From: Gambelia wislizenii
Lineage: Eukaryota; Chordata; Lepidosauria; Squamata; Crotaphytidae
Length of the DNA: 64,000 bases
Direction: 5' to 3'
NCBI GenBank assembly: GCA_030847615.1
Contig: JAUMIR010000001.1
Coordinates: 443,912,687 to 443,976,686 of the forward strand
Shown: one piece after another, positions 51,601 through 59,649 of the stretch
Numbering within the stretch: position 1 is the first letter of the stretch
How the letters are laid out: each line of letters starts with the position of its first letter
Position numbers and translations under genes: made by a program
The notes under the pieces: generated by a model
What the model saw: the letters and a program-made list of their open reading frames with translations, nothing else
What the model was told of the DNA's origin: nothing
Databases searched by the model: none

Positions 51601-53520
51601 TAAGCACTTTCCAGTGGATGTGTGAGAACATCAGTCATTCATCAGTTGCTGGCATAGGAGTCAACAAGCTTCTAAGTAGGTATTAGTTGTAACATCTGGA
51701 AAGCATGCTATGAATCAAAATAGGAGACATCCGGAAAATGTACTTTTACTGTGGACAAAGACCCCTTATAATACCTCTTGGTCAGAAAAAAAGCATCTCC
51801 CTATAGTGTCTGAAATGTTCAAGGAAGACCCACCTTAATCTCAGCAGAGCTATGTTCGAGTGCTGCTGATGACGTGCGTACGTGTGTGTTCCTTTATGCT
51901 CTGGTTCCCCAGAGCAGCCGCTGGTACACCTCTCCACCCCCCCTCCCGTCCCTCCGCAACCTTACCAATTCATGCGCCTTTAACTGCCTCCTGACATGCA
52001 GGGATTCAACAGGTGGATCTTTTCCCTTCCCCACCTATGCAGAACCCCAGCAGCTGAACCAGCCTTTCTCAACCTTTTTACCCTGGTGGAGGAAGAACCC
52101 TTCAAACAATGTTCAGGTCTCAGGGAACTCCTGCCATAAAAATCATTATATATACAGCTAAAAAAAAAGTTATTTTTTTCCCAATCTCAATATCTCTGCG
52201 GAAACCCCTCCTAGCAACCTCTTGAGAAACCCTAAGGGGGGGGGTTCAGGGGACCCTGGTTGAGAAACTCTTGACTGTTGAAACTCTTCTTCTAGGCATA
52301 CAAGCTGTTAAAGAGCCCAGGAAGTTTGCAAGAGAAAAGAAGAAAAAGGTTGGAAGACGACAAGGAAGGGGGAGATATTAGAATCATAGAGTTGGGAGAG
52401 ACCCCTAGGGGCCATCCAGTCCAACCCCTGCCATGCAGGAATACCCAATCAAAGCATTCCCCACAGATGGCCATCCAGCCTGTTTAAACACCTCCAAAGA
52501 AGGACTAATTAGAAGGTTTATACTTGGGTGCTTCTTAAACCAAGGGGTAGCGAGGATAGAGTGGGGGGGGAGTCAGCCTCCTATTTTTTCCTTAGCTAAC
52601 ACACATTGGAAACTGCTTCATGCAGTGTAGATGTGTAAATTGCTCTTGCTTAAAACAATTTGTTTTTAAATATATATACTTTATTATTTCTAAAGAAAAC
52701 ATGCACAAAATACATCAAATATGCCTTTTATACAAATCTATGAGAGACAAAGTACATCTTATATACACTAAAAACAGAAGTGATCCAATTCATATACTTT
52801 TTCACATAACATTTGCATTTTTCCTTTTTAGCTTAAAGCCGCTCTTGATGGCCTTTGTAGCTGAAGAGTGGGGTTATAAATACCCAATTAATTAATTAAT
52901 TGATTAATTAAAATTCCTCCTCCTCCTCCTCCCTCGCCTTCCTACCTGTTGTTTCGGACGCTGCTTAACACGCAGAGGACGAGCTCCAGGTAGGTCCTCA
53001 GCAGCTCCAGCCAGCGCGGGCAGAGAGGGGCTTCTCCCTCCGTGGTGGTGGTGGCCGTGGCGGTGGCTACTACGGTGGTGGCCGTGGCGGCCGCCGCTTC
53101 TTCGCAGACCCCGCTGGCGCCTCCTCCTCCTCCTCCGCCGCCGCTGGGGTAGTTGTCGGCGGCAAACTGGACGCGGAGCTCCCTGACGAACCACCCGCAC
53201 TTGCGCATGAGGAAGTCGAGGCGCGGCCGCTCGGCGGGGCAGACGCGGAGGCTGAGGCGGAGCCGGGGCCACAGGGCCGGGTAGAAGAGGCACTCGCGCC
53301 AATGGGAGCAGGCGGCCGAGGCCCGGAGCCGGTCCGGGGCGGCCAAGAAGGAGAAGATGTGGACCACCAGCTCGCTGGGCAAGGAGCCGGCGCCCACCGA
53401 GCCCCCGCCGCACACCGACGACATGGCGGCCCCAGCAGCAGCCGCCGGCGGCCGCCGCCGCAACAGCAGCCCCGAGCCCGGCCTCCCGTCGGGCTCCGGC
53501 TGCGACAAAAACAACAACAT
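27353..53520 (-). CDS. FBXO33: FBXO33, F-box only protein 33 (complete)
   Basis: FBXO33 is a substrate-recognition subunit of an SCF (SKP1-CUL1-F-box) ubiquitin ligase; the human protein has been linked to YB-1 ubiquitylation. Coding segments on the minus strand are 53520-52946, 31530-31420, 29640-28955 and 27624-27353. They total 1644 bases (547 residues plus stop), with all phases matching and GT-AG junctions. The human protein is about 555 residues with the same four-exon plan. The start at 53520 ([10 protein letters not shown]) is preferred because family members begin MLLFLS; MSSVCGG at 53424 is an alternative. The F-box is at about residues 46-92 ([14 protein letters not shown], then [15 protein letters not shown]). 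Residues 127-160 are a Gly run followed by Ala/Thr/Val repeats. The rest is the leucine-rich family-specific domain ending [10 protein letters not shown]. Tail-to-tail with MIA2. Confidence 0.96.
27770..27925 (+). mobile_element. Penelope-like element fragment (tentative)
   Basis: It contains the CTGAAGATGCCAGCCACAG ... GGCGAAACATCAG ... ATGCCGGCCATGAAAGCC pattern, which is repeated in squamate genomes and which I associate with Penelope-like elements. It has no reverse transcriptase here. It lies in FBXO33 intron 3, antisense to the gene. Confidence 0.55.
27787..27833 (+). ncRNA. hammerhead-ribozyme-like motif
   Basis: The order of parts fits a minimal hammerhead. Stem I is CTTTCT (27787-27792) pairing perfectly with AGAAAG (27828-27833). 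The core CTGAAGA is at 27793-27799. Stem II is GCCAGC (27801-27806) with GCAGGC (27814-27819) around a CACAGAT loop, five of six pairs. The core GAAA is at 27820-27823, then ATC as a permitted cleavage triplet (27825-27827). Stem III is reduced to at most one pair, and a U at 27800 is bulged. Penelope-like elements are known to carry hammerheads with very short stem III. Activity of this decayed copy is unproven. Confidence 0.5.
28068..28570 (+). mobile_element. 5'-truncated LINE, 3' end (family A)
   Basis: Same LINE family as 39117-43100. Coding remnants include [20 protein letters not shown]. Tail ends in CAGAGAGAGA. It lies in FBXO33 intron 3, antisense to the gene. Confidence 0.85.
28571..28954. 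other. FBXO33 intron 3, nothing recognised
   Basis: Unassigned intron sequence next to the exon 3 donor (complement of GTATGG at 28949-28954). Confidence 0.4.
28955..29640 (-). CDS. FBXO33: FBXO33 exon 3
   Basis: 686 bases, the largest exon. It encodes [20 protein letters not shown] onward, including [55 protein letters not shown] and [18 protein letters not shown]. The acceptor is CTTTTTGCAG (complement at 29641-29650) and the donor GTATGG. Near-identical in sequence to other amniotes. Confidence 0.97.
29730..30316 (+). mobile_element. L1-like LINE 3' end
   Basis: A degraded frame on the plus strand reads [20 protein letters not shown] and [15 protein letters not shown], resembling the C-terminal part of vertebrate L1 ORF2. 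It ends in an A-rich (AAATAAAATAAAATAA) tail near 30290-30315. Not a gene. It lies in FBXO33 intron 2, antisense. Confidence 0.65.
30317..31419. other. FBXO33 intron 2, nothing recognised
   Basis: About 1.1 kb without a recognised repeat or exon. Confidence 0.4.
31420..31530 (-). CDS. FBXO33: FBXO33 exon 2
   Basis: 111 bases encoding (R)[19 protein letters not shown] and then [17 protein letters not shown]. The acceptor is CCTATTTAG-like on the minus strand just above 31530, and the donor is GTAAGT (complement at 31414-31419). Confidence 0.95.
31531..32889. other. FBXO33 intron 1, nothing recognised
   Basis: No repeat family assigned in this 1.3-kb part. Confidence 0.35.
32890..34725 (+). 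mobile_element. CR1 LINE, degraded ORF2
   Basis: The plus strand encodes broken CR1 reverse-transcriptase pieces: [20 protein letters not shown] near 33345, [13 protein letters not shown] motif near 33690, [13 protein letters not shown] near 33888-33928 (the catalytic-domain region), and the ADDTKLGRL motif near 34160. It continues to TGGTCAGGCCTCACCTCAAA and GTGTCCAGAGGAGGG. The first 120 bases may be a separate CR1 piece. There are many stops, and no 3' octamer end. Antisense to FBXO33. Confidence 0.85.
34972..35131 (+). mobile_element. LINE family A, extreme 3' end
   Basis: 160 bases with the shared GTTTATCTCAGATTGGCC and GAATCTTCGTTTGCAAAGAA tail ending in GAGAGAG. Confidence 0.8.
35215..35500 (-). 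mobile_element. Bov-B LINE 3' fragment
   Basis: Reverse complement of the Bov-B C-terminal region seen at 24610-24890 (shared AGTCTATGCA, TACCTTCCCAAGCATCATTG, GAGAGACCTCCAAGTCACCC). Confidence 0.75.
35763..35888 (+). repeat. 63-bp tandem duplication, two copies
   Basis: Units 35763-35825 and 35826-35888 are adjacent and differ at only two positions. Both contain GAGCTCTATATATTCTAGAA. Function unknown; apparently a recent duplication. Confidence 0.9.
35889..37320. other. FBXO33 intron 1, nothing recognised
   Basis: No exon or repeat assigned. Confidence 0.35.
37321..37740 (+). mobile_element. CR1 LINE 3' region, old copy
   Basis: Shows the order of CR1 3' motifs (CCAGAGGAGGGTGATCAAGATG, AGAACTTCCTGATGGT, ACATGGCAAGGGTTGGG) in degraded form; the final octamer tail is lost. 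Confidence 0.7.
37741..38316. other. FBXO33 intron 1, nothing recognised
   Basis: Unassigned AT-rich sequence. Confidence 0.35.
38317..38550 (+). mobile_element. 5S rRNA-derived SINE
   Basis: The head matches vertebrate 5S rRNA (GTCTGATGTTGGAAGCTA..., TACTTGGATGGGAGACTGCC, ATACCAGATGCTGTAGGCTA) and so carries the 5S internal promoter region. The tail has AAGTCATGGGGTTACCATAA and an AAGGCACATACACACAA end, shared with Sauria-type SINEs. A block early in the 5S head is missing. Confidence 0.85.
38816..39022. mobile_element. palindromic MITE with about 45-bp inverted ends
   Basis: Left end GGAGATTTTCAGACAACACTG through the TGTTACTATTC block; the right end is its near-perfect complement (38980-39022). 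The centre has GAATCCTGGGATTTGCAGTTT, common in squamate hAT MITEs. Confidence 0.75.
39117..43100 (-). mobile_element. nearly full-length LINE (family A), APE endonuclease plus reverse transcriptase
   Basis: A non-LTR retrotransposon on the minus strand, in the FBXO33 sense direction. From about 42327 downward it encodes an AP-endonuclease-like domain ([32 protein letters not shown], the [16 protein letters not shown] block, TDHRLV). A reverse transcriptase follows ([34 protein letters not shown], the [13 protein letters not shown] block, [20 protein letters not shown]). The C-terminal region ends in a [21 protein letters not shown] zinc-finger-like motif. The frame breaks near 42070, 41050, 40460 and 39600-39700, so it is inactive as it stands. 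The 3' end is the CTTCGTTTGTGAAGAA tail plus (GA)n. About 0.75 kb above 42330 looks like its 5' region. Clade not assigned with confidence. Confidence 0.85.
43105..43322 (-). mobile_element. 5S rRNA-derived SINE
   Basis: Reverse orientation to the copy at 38317-38550 and same subfamily: the 5S-like head CCATCCAAGTACTAACCAGG (complement) and the same missing block near the start (GTCTAAATACCCTAAAGG). It abuts the 5' end of the LINE at 39117-43100. Confidence 0.85.
43323..44566. other. FBXO33 intron 1, nothing recognised
   Basis: No exon or repeat assigned in this 1.2-kb stretch. Confidence 0.35.
44570..44735 (-). mobile_element. Sauria-type SINE (tRNA-derived, Bov-B-like tail)
   Basis: On the minus strand it begins GGAGCCAGTGTGGCGTAGTG with an A box, then a B-box-like GATTTGAATCC. 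It ends with GTTGCCATAAGTCGGAAATG and GCACACAACAACAA, the tail it shares with Bov-B. Confidence 0.85.
44736..46173. other. FBXO33 intron 1; hAT-like arms near 45550-45670
   Basis: One decayed palindromic hAT MITE (GGGGCCCTCCAGAAACAA ... AACATCTGGAAGGCCATG). Otherwise unassigned. Confidence 0.4.
46174..46393 (-). mobile_element. pogo/Tigger-type MITE (MER2-like)
   Basis: TA-flanked, starting CAGTTGTCCCTCCACATTC and ending GTGAAGGGACAGCTG; interior as in the copy at 17871. Confidence 0.88.
46715..46985 (+). mobile_element. CR1 LINE 3' end
   Basis: A well-preserved CR1 end: AGGAGGAACTTTCTGACAGT, CTTGGAGATCTTTAAACAGA, GGCAGGGGGTTGGACTAGAT, and tandem ATTCTATG at the end. Confidence 0.9.
46986..49200. 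other. FBXO33 intron 1, nothing recognised
   Basis: About 2.2 kb with no recognised element on either strand. Confidence 0.35.
49255..49592 (+). mobile_element. L2-like LINE 3' end
   Basis: Shows the L2/CR1-group end: CCACCCTCTGGAACTGAACT, AAACCCTTGTTGTTTAAGCA, then GTGAGCCACCTTGGGTCCC...GGTGGCATATAAATTG and a (AAT)n tail. Confidence 0.65.
49593..51138. other. FBXO33 intron 1, mostly unassigned
   Basis: Contains the short perfect hairpin at 50574-50604. No exon or repeat family is assigned. Confidence 0.35.
50574..50604. repeat. perfect 13-bp inverted repeat with 5-nt loop
   Basis: AGAGCCCAGTAAC, a five-base loop, then the exact complement. It is followed by TTTC. Confidence 0.9.
51139..51285 (-). 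mobile_element. CR1 LINE 3' end
   Basis: Minus-strand CR1 end with ATCATAGAATCATAGAGTTG, CCATCCAGTCCAACCCCC and AACCTCCAAAGAAGGAGAC. Confidence 0.85.
51400..51512. mobile_element. decayed hAT-like palindromic MITE (weak)
   Basis: Arms around TCCTCCAACGTTTTGG and TAGTTCAAACATGGAGGGGG resemble those of the element at 62796-62932, with poor pairing. Confidence 0.35.
52060..52273 (+). mobile_element. hAT-type element (non-autonomous)
   Basis: The ends CAGCCTTTCTCAACCTTTTT and GGTTGAGAAACTCTTG are inverted. A second copy (61695-62028) shares the whole interior. Confidence 0.7.
52380..52505 (-). mobile_element. CR1 LINE 3' end
   Basis: Minus-strand copy: AGAATCATAGAGTTGGGAGA, GGCCATCCAGTCCAACCCCT, and CACCTCCAAAGAAGGA. 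Confidence 0.85.
52593..52902 (+). mobile_element. tRNA-type SINE body and tail, split by an insertion
   Basis: The body piece (52593-52664, TAACACACATTGGAAACTGC) and the tail piece (52830-52880, AAAGCCGCTCTTGATGGCC) belong to the SINE at 18869-19153. They are separated by about 165 bases of unassigned AT-rich sequence. It lies just inside FBXO33 intron 1 and is followed by an ATTA run. Confidence 0.65.
52946..53520 (-). CDS. FBXO33: FBXO33 exon 1 with F-box
   Basis: 575 coding bases (191 codons plus two), ending VLSSVRNN(R) at a GTAGGA donor (complement near 52940-52945). It encodes a short arginine/alanine-rich N-terminus, the F-box, the [15 protein letters not shown] segment, a low-complexity insert ([12 protein letters not shown], then [19 protein letters not shown]) and [17 protein letters not shown]. 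Confidence 0.95.
53040..53145 (-). repeat. FBXO33: trinucleotide-rich low-complexity coding repeat
   Basis: GGN and GCN/ACN/GTN-type codon runs (plus strand GGTGGTGGTGG, GGCGGTGGCTAC, CTCCTCCTCCTCC) encode the Gly, Ala, Thr and Val tracts of residues 127-160. Such tracts are length-variable in vertebrate proteins. Confidence 0.8.
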
Positions 53521-54046
53521 CAATGACAAGGCGGAGGGAGGCGGGGCGGGAGCGGACCTCGGCAGGCTCGGCGGGAGGGCTGACTGGCTGCCGGAGCCAA
53601 CCACCGCTCCCAGCCAAAGGGGGAGAGACAGAGAGAAAGGCACACACGGGGAGCGGGACGTACCATTAGGCTCCGGCAAGGGGGGGCTGGCTCGGGAGGT
53701 GGCGGGATGGGGAGGGAGCGGAACGCACCAACGCGCGGATGGGCGGAGGGTGGGAGAAAGCAAGAACCAACCAAAGGAAGAAAGAAAGGAAGGAGTCATG
53801 CCGAGGCGGAGCGTACCACTCGGCCGAAGGGGGTTGCGGGGAGGGTGGCTTTTATGACTCAGCAGCACGGAGGAGAAGGGCCGGAGGAGGCGCTCGCTGA
53901 GGAGGAGCCGCCTTGGCAACGAGAGGCCGCCGCGGTCCCAAGTTTGGGTTGCCTTAACGTCAGCCGCACACAGGCGCTGGAAGGCGGCCAGTGACGAGGC
54001 AGTTTTCCCTCGTCCTCACCTCACCCAGGACTGTGGTCGTGATTTT

Positions 54047-54049
54047 CTT

Positions 54050-54085
<36 letters not shown>

Positions 54086-54092
54086 CGTGTGC

Positions 54093-54127
<35 letters not shown>

Positions 54128-54163
54128 ATTGTCTGATTATATATATATATATATATATATTAT
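54047..54163 (+). repeat. (AT)n/(TG)n compound microsatellite
   Basis: Alternating TA runs with a TG/CG-containing centre. TGTCTGAT and ATCAGACA flank the last TA run as an inverted repeat (54129-54169). Confidence 0.9.
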
Positions 54164-54375
54164 CAGACAAAATCAAAAAGCGAACATATATAAAGAGAGT
54201 AAAAACAAGATTTCGAACAATAGACATCCATATTCTTTCTTGTCTATTATACAGTCTCTTGGTTTCCTCTACAATAAATACCTTTGCATCTTCACTTCTA
54301 ATTGACTTCCTATAGTACATCCTGCCTTGAAAATGTTTCTCATTGAGTTCGTAACCAACTTTGTAATAAATAAAA

Positions 54376-54475
54376 GTATTAATAATAATAATAATAATAA
54401 AATTTATTTATACCCCGCCCCTCTGTTAAAACAATCGGGGCGGCTTACAACAATCGGGGCGGCTTACATTACCTT
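54376..54475 (-). repeat. (AAT)n and SINE-tail fragment
   Basis: An AAT run precedes TTTATTTATACCCCGCCCC and a duplicated CAATCGGGGCGGCTTACA, a tail like that of the tRNA-derived SINE at 18869-19153. Confidence 0.6.
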
Positions 54476-55358
54476 GCTATATTTAGCTACAGACCCTTGT
54501 TCCATTTTATTTACCTTGTAGTAATATCACTGTTGCTGACCCAACAAATAACACCCCCAATTCTTAATTATTGTCCCACATAAATCAATTCATACCCCCA
54601 GATTCCTCCCTTTATATTAGTTGTAATAGTAGTTATAAAAATCTAATTTGGTTTTTGATTCAGGATGTACATCTGTTTTTACAGAATTCTATAATAAAAC
54701 ATATAAAACATTTTCAAGACTGGACAGTACCAAAGGAAGTCAATTAGAAGTGAAGATACAAAGATACTACTACAAAGGGAAACAAGAGACTGCTTGACAT
54801 ACAAGAGTAAATAAGGACATGCATAATTCAAAATCATATTTATTCTGTTTGATAAATGTTTGCTATTTGATTTTGTTAGATAAAATGTAAAATTTAAATA
54901 ACATGAGATTATTTCTTTCAGAGTCAGTAGCCGATTTGATATGCACCATAAAAGGGTGTGAGTGCCCGATTAACCTGATATTTATTTTATTTTTTTTACA
55001 AGTGGGTATTTTGTTCTCCTATTGAGTAGGCAGGAAGACAGGAGGTAGTGGACCTCAAATACTCTTTTCTGGGTGGGAAATGCATCCGCTAAAGTGGGCT
55101 GTAGTCCATAAAAACTTCATGCATTTGGTTCACAGATAGGCCTAACAAGCAAAATAATTATTATTCTCTTTAAATCAGGCCTGTCCACATAAAGGGGAAC
55201 TGCATAAATTTGGCTGGAGCCCTACAAAGCAGCCCCCCCCCCCAACCGACCAGCATCTGTATGCAGTGGTGGTCCCTATCTGAGCCCTGGCAAGTATATT
55301 GTTAAACAACATGCATGAATAGCTGGTCTCATAACTGCCCTTAGCCCTTAAGCCTTAC
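54476..55358. other. intergenic, nothing recognised
   Basis: Upstream of FBXO33; no gene, RNA gene or repeat family recognised. Confidence 0.35.
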
Positions 55359-55374
55359 ATGTAAAGGGCTTCCA

Positions 55375-55820
55375 TCAGCGCTGTGTACGCACAATCCTAA
55401 ATATACACTGGACTAACTATGTGACGAATGTTGCTGTCCTTGAGCAATCAGGGATCACCAGCATTGAGGCCATGATATTGAGAACACAGCTGCGCTGGGC
55501 AGGGCACATTTCTAGGATGGAGGACCATCGCCTCCCCAAAATAGTACTCTATGGTGAACTCGCCACGGGTCAGCATAAGAGGGGCACTCCAAAAAATCGA
55601 TACAAGGACTCCCTGAAACATCATCTCAGGCTCGGCCAAATTGATCACCAACAGTGGTCCGCCCTGGCCTCATATCGGGAGGCATGGAGATGCACTATCC
55701 ACAATGCTGCAGCCTTATTTGAGAGCTCATGCCGAACAAGTCTTGAAGAGAAATGACAACACAGAAAGAATCACAACCCAGAATCATCACCCAAGAAAAG
55801 CCAGAGAGAGAGAGAGAGAG
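55375..55820 (+). mobile_element. 5'-truncated LINE (family A) with target duplication
   Basis: Coding remnant [20 protein letters not shown] then [15 protein letters not shown]. About 140 bases of the C-terminal finger region are deleted before the AAAAGCCAGAGAGAGAG tail. It is flanked by an exact 16-base direct repeat ATGTAAAGGGCTTCCA (55359-55374 and 55821-55836), as expected from target-primed insertion. Confidence 0.9.
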
Positions 55821-55836
55821 ATGTAAAGGGCTTCCA

Positions 55837-56805
55837 AGGCATAATGTCATTATTCATTGATTTCAACTTTATTTTTGTTTGAAAGGATAGGCTCTTGTAT
55901 GCCCAGTGCTGGTGTCATTACTTAAGGACAACTGAAAATGAGTTCACAATTTGTGAGTTTACAAACAAGTCACAATTTGCTAAGCTGATGTCATAGGACA
56001 GGCAGGTCTCTACCAGGTATAGAAGCATGGATGCTGGTTTGTGGCAGAAAGGCCAATACAGTATATAAGATACTGTGCGTGAGTTTCATTGCTTTTGTGC
56101 CATGTACATTCTGCAAGTGACTATAGTAACACTCTCCTCTTCAGGATACATGTTGGGTAGGTATCAGAATCATATAGGAGGAAGCCTCTGCCTGGTAGAA
56201 GGCCAACACCAGGGTTGACCTGAAATAAACTTCTGAGAACAATCTGGTGGTTTCTAAGACCAACGCCCAAAACAAGGATCAGTGAAAACCTTACACACTT
56301 TTCACCAGAAATACCCTTTTTGCCAGAGGATCATTTTTAAAAAAACCCCAAAACCTCATCCCCACAGCCTGCCTACATCCAGTAATTAAATTCTCCATTC
56401 TTCTCTTGCTTTTGGGTCAGGAATGTGAGACTAGTTACCTGTATAATCCTTTTTAGACTAGATGTGGGTCCTTTTTAGACTAGATGTAGTTTGGACCCAC
56501 AGGTTCTAAGATCCTGTTTCAGTTAAAACAACACAGACCCTCAGATGGTAATCTATTGACTGTAACCCACACAAGAACACTCACAACAATCTTCTAGCCT
56601 TCATACCAGCTGAGATACAGAACATTTATTTTAAATTGTTTATTTATAATATGATTGTGATAGGTATTTTATTAAAATGTTTGTTTAATCATACTGTAAG
56701 CTCTTTTGGCAAGACTTTGGTCTTCAAGGGCAGCTAAGAAACAAATTTAAAATAATTAAAATGCTTGGCTGCTGGAATCTAGAACACCTACATGGGATTT
56801 TAGTA
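55837..56805. other. intergenic, nothing recognised
   Basis: No element assigned. A short local duplication (CCTTTTTAGACTAGATGT) is at 56449-56487. Confidence 0.35.
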
Positions 56806-57041
56806 CAGTTGTCCCTCCGTATCCACAGATTTGGTATCCACGGTTTTAAGTATTCATGGCTTGAAAATATTATTAAAAAAAGAATAATCCAAAAAGCAAA
56901 TCTTGATTTTGCCATCTTATATAAGGGACACCATTTTGCTGTGCCATTGCATATAATGGGACTTGGGTATTCAAGGATGTTGGTATCCACGGAGGGGTGG
57001 GGTCCTGGAATCAAACCTCAGTGAATATGAAGAGACAACTG
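56806..57041 (-). mobile_element. pogo/Tigger-type MITE (MER2-like)
   Basis: TA-flanked; CAGTTGTCCCTCCGTATCC at the left and the complement at the right; interior as in the copies at 17871 and 46174. Confidence 0.88.
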
Positions 57042-57498
57042 TAGTTCTTGCTTCTTTTAGGTAACCTTTTTTTTTTCAATTTTATGTCATTCTCCTGGCC
57101 CATCTCAGGATAACTCAAGAATATTGTGTGTGCTGCTCAGTTTTGACAGATTCCAGAATGCTAGTTTCTTGCAGCAAACTGAATAGTCTTGTGGTACCTT
57201 CCAATTTTACTGTAGCGTAAATTGGTCTGCCTAGCTGTTATCAGCTGATTATGCCTGACTCCTTGTGTGAATGCTTGATTCATTGTCCTCTTATTTGTCC
57301 TCCTCTGTTTTAGCTTCTTTTTGCTGTATGGAGGGCTTTGTCCATACATGTTTTGTTTTAATCTCATCCTACCATTCATATCCTTCCATTCTTTTATCTC
57401 CCTTTTTAGTTGCTGTTGTTAGGTTCCACAAAAAAGATGCATTTTTGTTTACTTCAGTGGATGACTGTCTGGATAGACATATAGCTAAAAACAACATA

Positions 57499-57764
57499 CA
57501 GTAGGACCCCCATATCTGCAGAACCAAGATCCACGGTTTCAGTTATCCACAGGACACAAAACAGAACATGTACCATAGAGTCTTCCTAGAAAATGTCTAG
57601 AGAGGTATCTTCTCTCTAGACATTTTCTAGGTCGTCCAAGGCAACTCTATGGTATTTTAAACCGGAAGTCCCATTATTTTCAATAGCATTTGCTGTTATT
57701 AGCAGTTTCCGGTATCCGCGGTAAGTCTGGGAATTGAACCCCCACGGATACAGGGGTCTTACTG
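57499..57764 (+). mobile_element. pogo-type MITE with internal hairpin
   Basis: TA-flanked, with inverted ends CAGTAGGACCCCCATATC and GATACAGGGGTCTTACTG. The interior has a perfect 20-bp hairpin (57585-57631) and a TCCGGTATCCGCGGTAAG-type subterminal part. Confidence 0.85.
57585..57631. repeat. perfect 20-bp hairpin, 7-nt loop
   Basis: CCTAGAAAATGTCTAGAGAG (57585-57604), loop GTATCTT, exact complement at 57612-57631. The pairing continues imperfectly outward, with CCATAGAGT and ACTCTATGG. Confidence 0.9.
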
Positions 57765-57766
57765 TA

Positions 57767-59649
57767 TATTGAGGCCAGAATGTAAGTCATGGGAAAGAAT
57801 TAATTGCTTAGGGGCTCAGGTGAAAGTATGTTGGAATCCACCAACTAAAGGACTGTGATACTTTTTCTGCTGTAGACATGCTGCATTATTTACCACCAAT
57901 AAAGCTTATCTTACGGCAGTGGTGTGTGTCAGTTTTTGGTACAAAACAAAGTATTGGAAAGCTTTTAATTACAGCCAAGCCCAACTCAGAACAGGTTCTG
58001 CCTCCCTGTAGTGTACCTTCCTAACCTCCCCTACCATCATTTTTTCTTGGTTAGGATGGGATCCCTCTACAGCTAATATCCATTGATTTTTTCCTTGGTA
58101 GTTGACATTACAGTCTAAGGCAGTTGTACGCAGGCCTCCTTCTCAGTTAAAATGTGTTTTTTTATTTAAAGAACACAATGTAATGACTCTTGGTGAATGT
58201 TTCAACAACCACAGCATACTTCACAAGGAGCTAATCCTTAGTGAGAGCTAGCATGATATAAAGATTATATCTGCAAGCACTGAGTTCCAAAGAAGAAAAT
58301 AAAGCAATAAACCTGATTGTGTTTAACTAAACACTCACTCATGCAAGTTGTTTGGCTTCATGGTCACTGAAGAAATTAAAAGAACAAAGAAGGGGCAGTT
58401 CTCCAGCTTAAATTCCCACTGGTATTGTGACTCATTACCTTGTCTTCTCTGCTAGAGTCACCTCTGTGGTCTAGGTTCACCAGTGCAGGTTCTGAACCAG
58501 GCTACCTGGTGGGTTTTTTACATTGTCAGGCTGAAGGGTGTTGTTCACCCCACCCTTTTCATTATACTTCCCTAAATCACAAGAAACTGCTGAGATAGCC
58601 TGGGTCAGGTTGGAACCATACTGGCTGTGATTTCTTCCTGGAGACATGGAAGAAAACATAATTTAAAACACATCCACACACTAAATTAATCATGCAGAAC
58701 TTATTTATTGCCACTTGCAAAAAATATATGGTGCAAATATAAAGCAGGTTAATTGCCTATATCTGTAGAACTCTCACAAGAGTGTGTTAGCGAATCTTCG
58801 TTTGCGAAGAAAAGCCAGAGGTTAGAACTTCCAGAAATCTGTTGCAGATTGAAATCAGTTTTAGACCCAAACTCCACCAAAGGAATTACTTGTAGAGTCC
58901 TTGGCTGAATGGAGCCACTGGTGTAGTGGGCGCTAGTCTAGAAGTGGAAATGTCAAACCTGTCAGGGAGTGCATTGGTTCCTCTGAGCATGTGAAGAGGA
59001 CCAGGCAATGTACAATGCCTTTAGTAGATGCAGCAGACATCAGGCTGGTGAAATGAGCACTCAAGACACAAGGATTGTGCCTTAAACTACTGATCTTTAC
59101 TTGAACATAATAATTAGATATATACAATGAGTCAGTACTGTTAGGATGGAGGAATGGTACAGACTCAGTGAAGAGAGGGCAGGACAAAGGATTATATAAG
59201 TACATGTATACATTACACTCATGGGCCATGTAGTTGCCCATTCTCACACACATGGTTTATCCAACCTTTCCCAGAGAGATAACAAATATATCTTTATCCC
59301 ATGCTTCACTTCTCACACAGGATATTGTCAACAACAGATGTGCCTTGCTGTTCCTCACTACTGGCCCATGCTAGCAGCAGCTCTTTACAATATAAAATTC
59401 ACGTTGATTATACTATACATCCTGAATCAATCAGTACCTTGACAAAACCCTGATGACTGTAGTTGTTCCAGAGCATATATAATGATGCAGCACTTTTTCC
59501 TGAAGGTAGACTTCCCCCCCCCTCCCCACTCTCCCTCTCAGAGAGCTGCTTGCAGAAGAACATTATGTTCTGCAGTTTGTTGCCTGGGCTCTTTGTATTG
59601 CTACTGTACCTGTGGCTTATTCAGATACATCTGTGGTCACAATAAAGTG
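57767..59649. other. intergenic, mostly unassigned
   Basis: Contains a short LINE-A tail (about 58792-58820, GAATCTTCGTTTGCGAAGAA) and a segment (58388-58520) with a diverged second copy at 62205-62330. No gene recognised. Confidence 0.4.

Larger units (their letters stand above)
52920..53990 (-). promoter_or_regulatory. FBXO33: FBXO33 CpG-island promoter region
   Basis: GC-rich and CpG-rich over exon 1 and about 470 bases upstream, in contrast to AT-rich flanks. No TATA box is evident, which fits a CpG-island housekeeping promoter. A TGACTCAGC site (AP-1 / MARE-like) is at 53855-53863. The transcription start cannot be fixed from sequence. Confidence 0.75.

Noticed and set aside
53302..53994. 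Open frames on the plus strand and in the alternative minus frame over FBXO33 exon 1
   Set aside because: Shadows of the GC-rich coding exon and promoter; the FBXO33 frame alone matches a known family.
54021..54320. Open frames rich in Ile/Tyr
   Set aside because: Produced by the AT/TG microsatellite.
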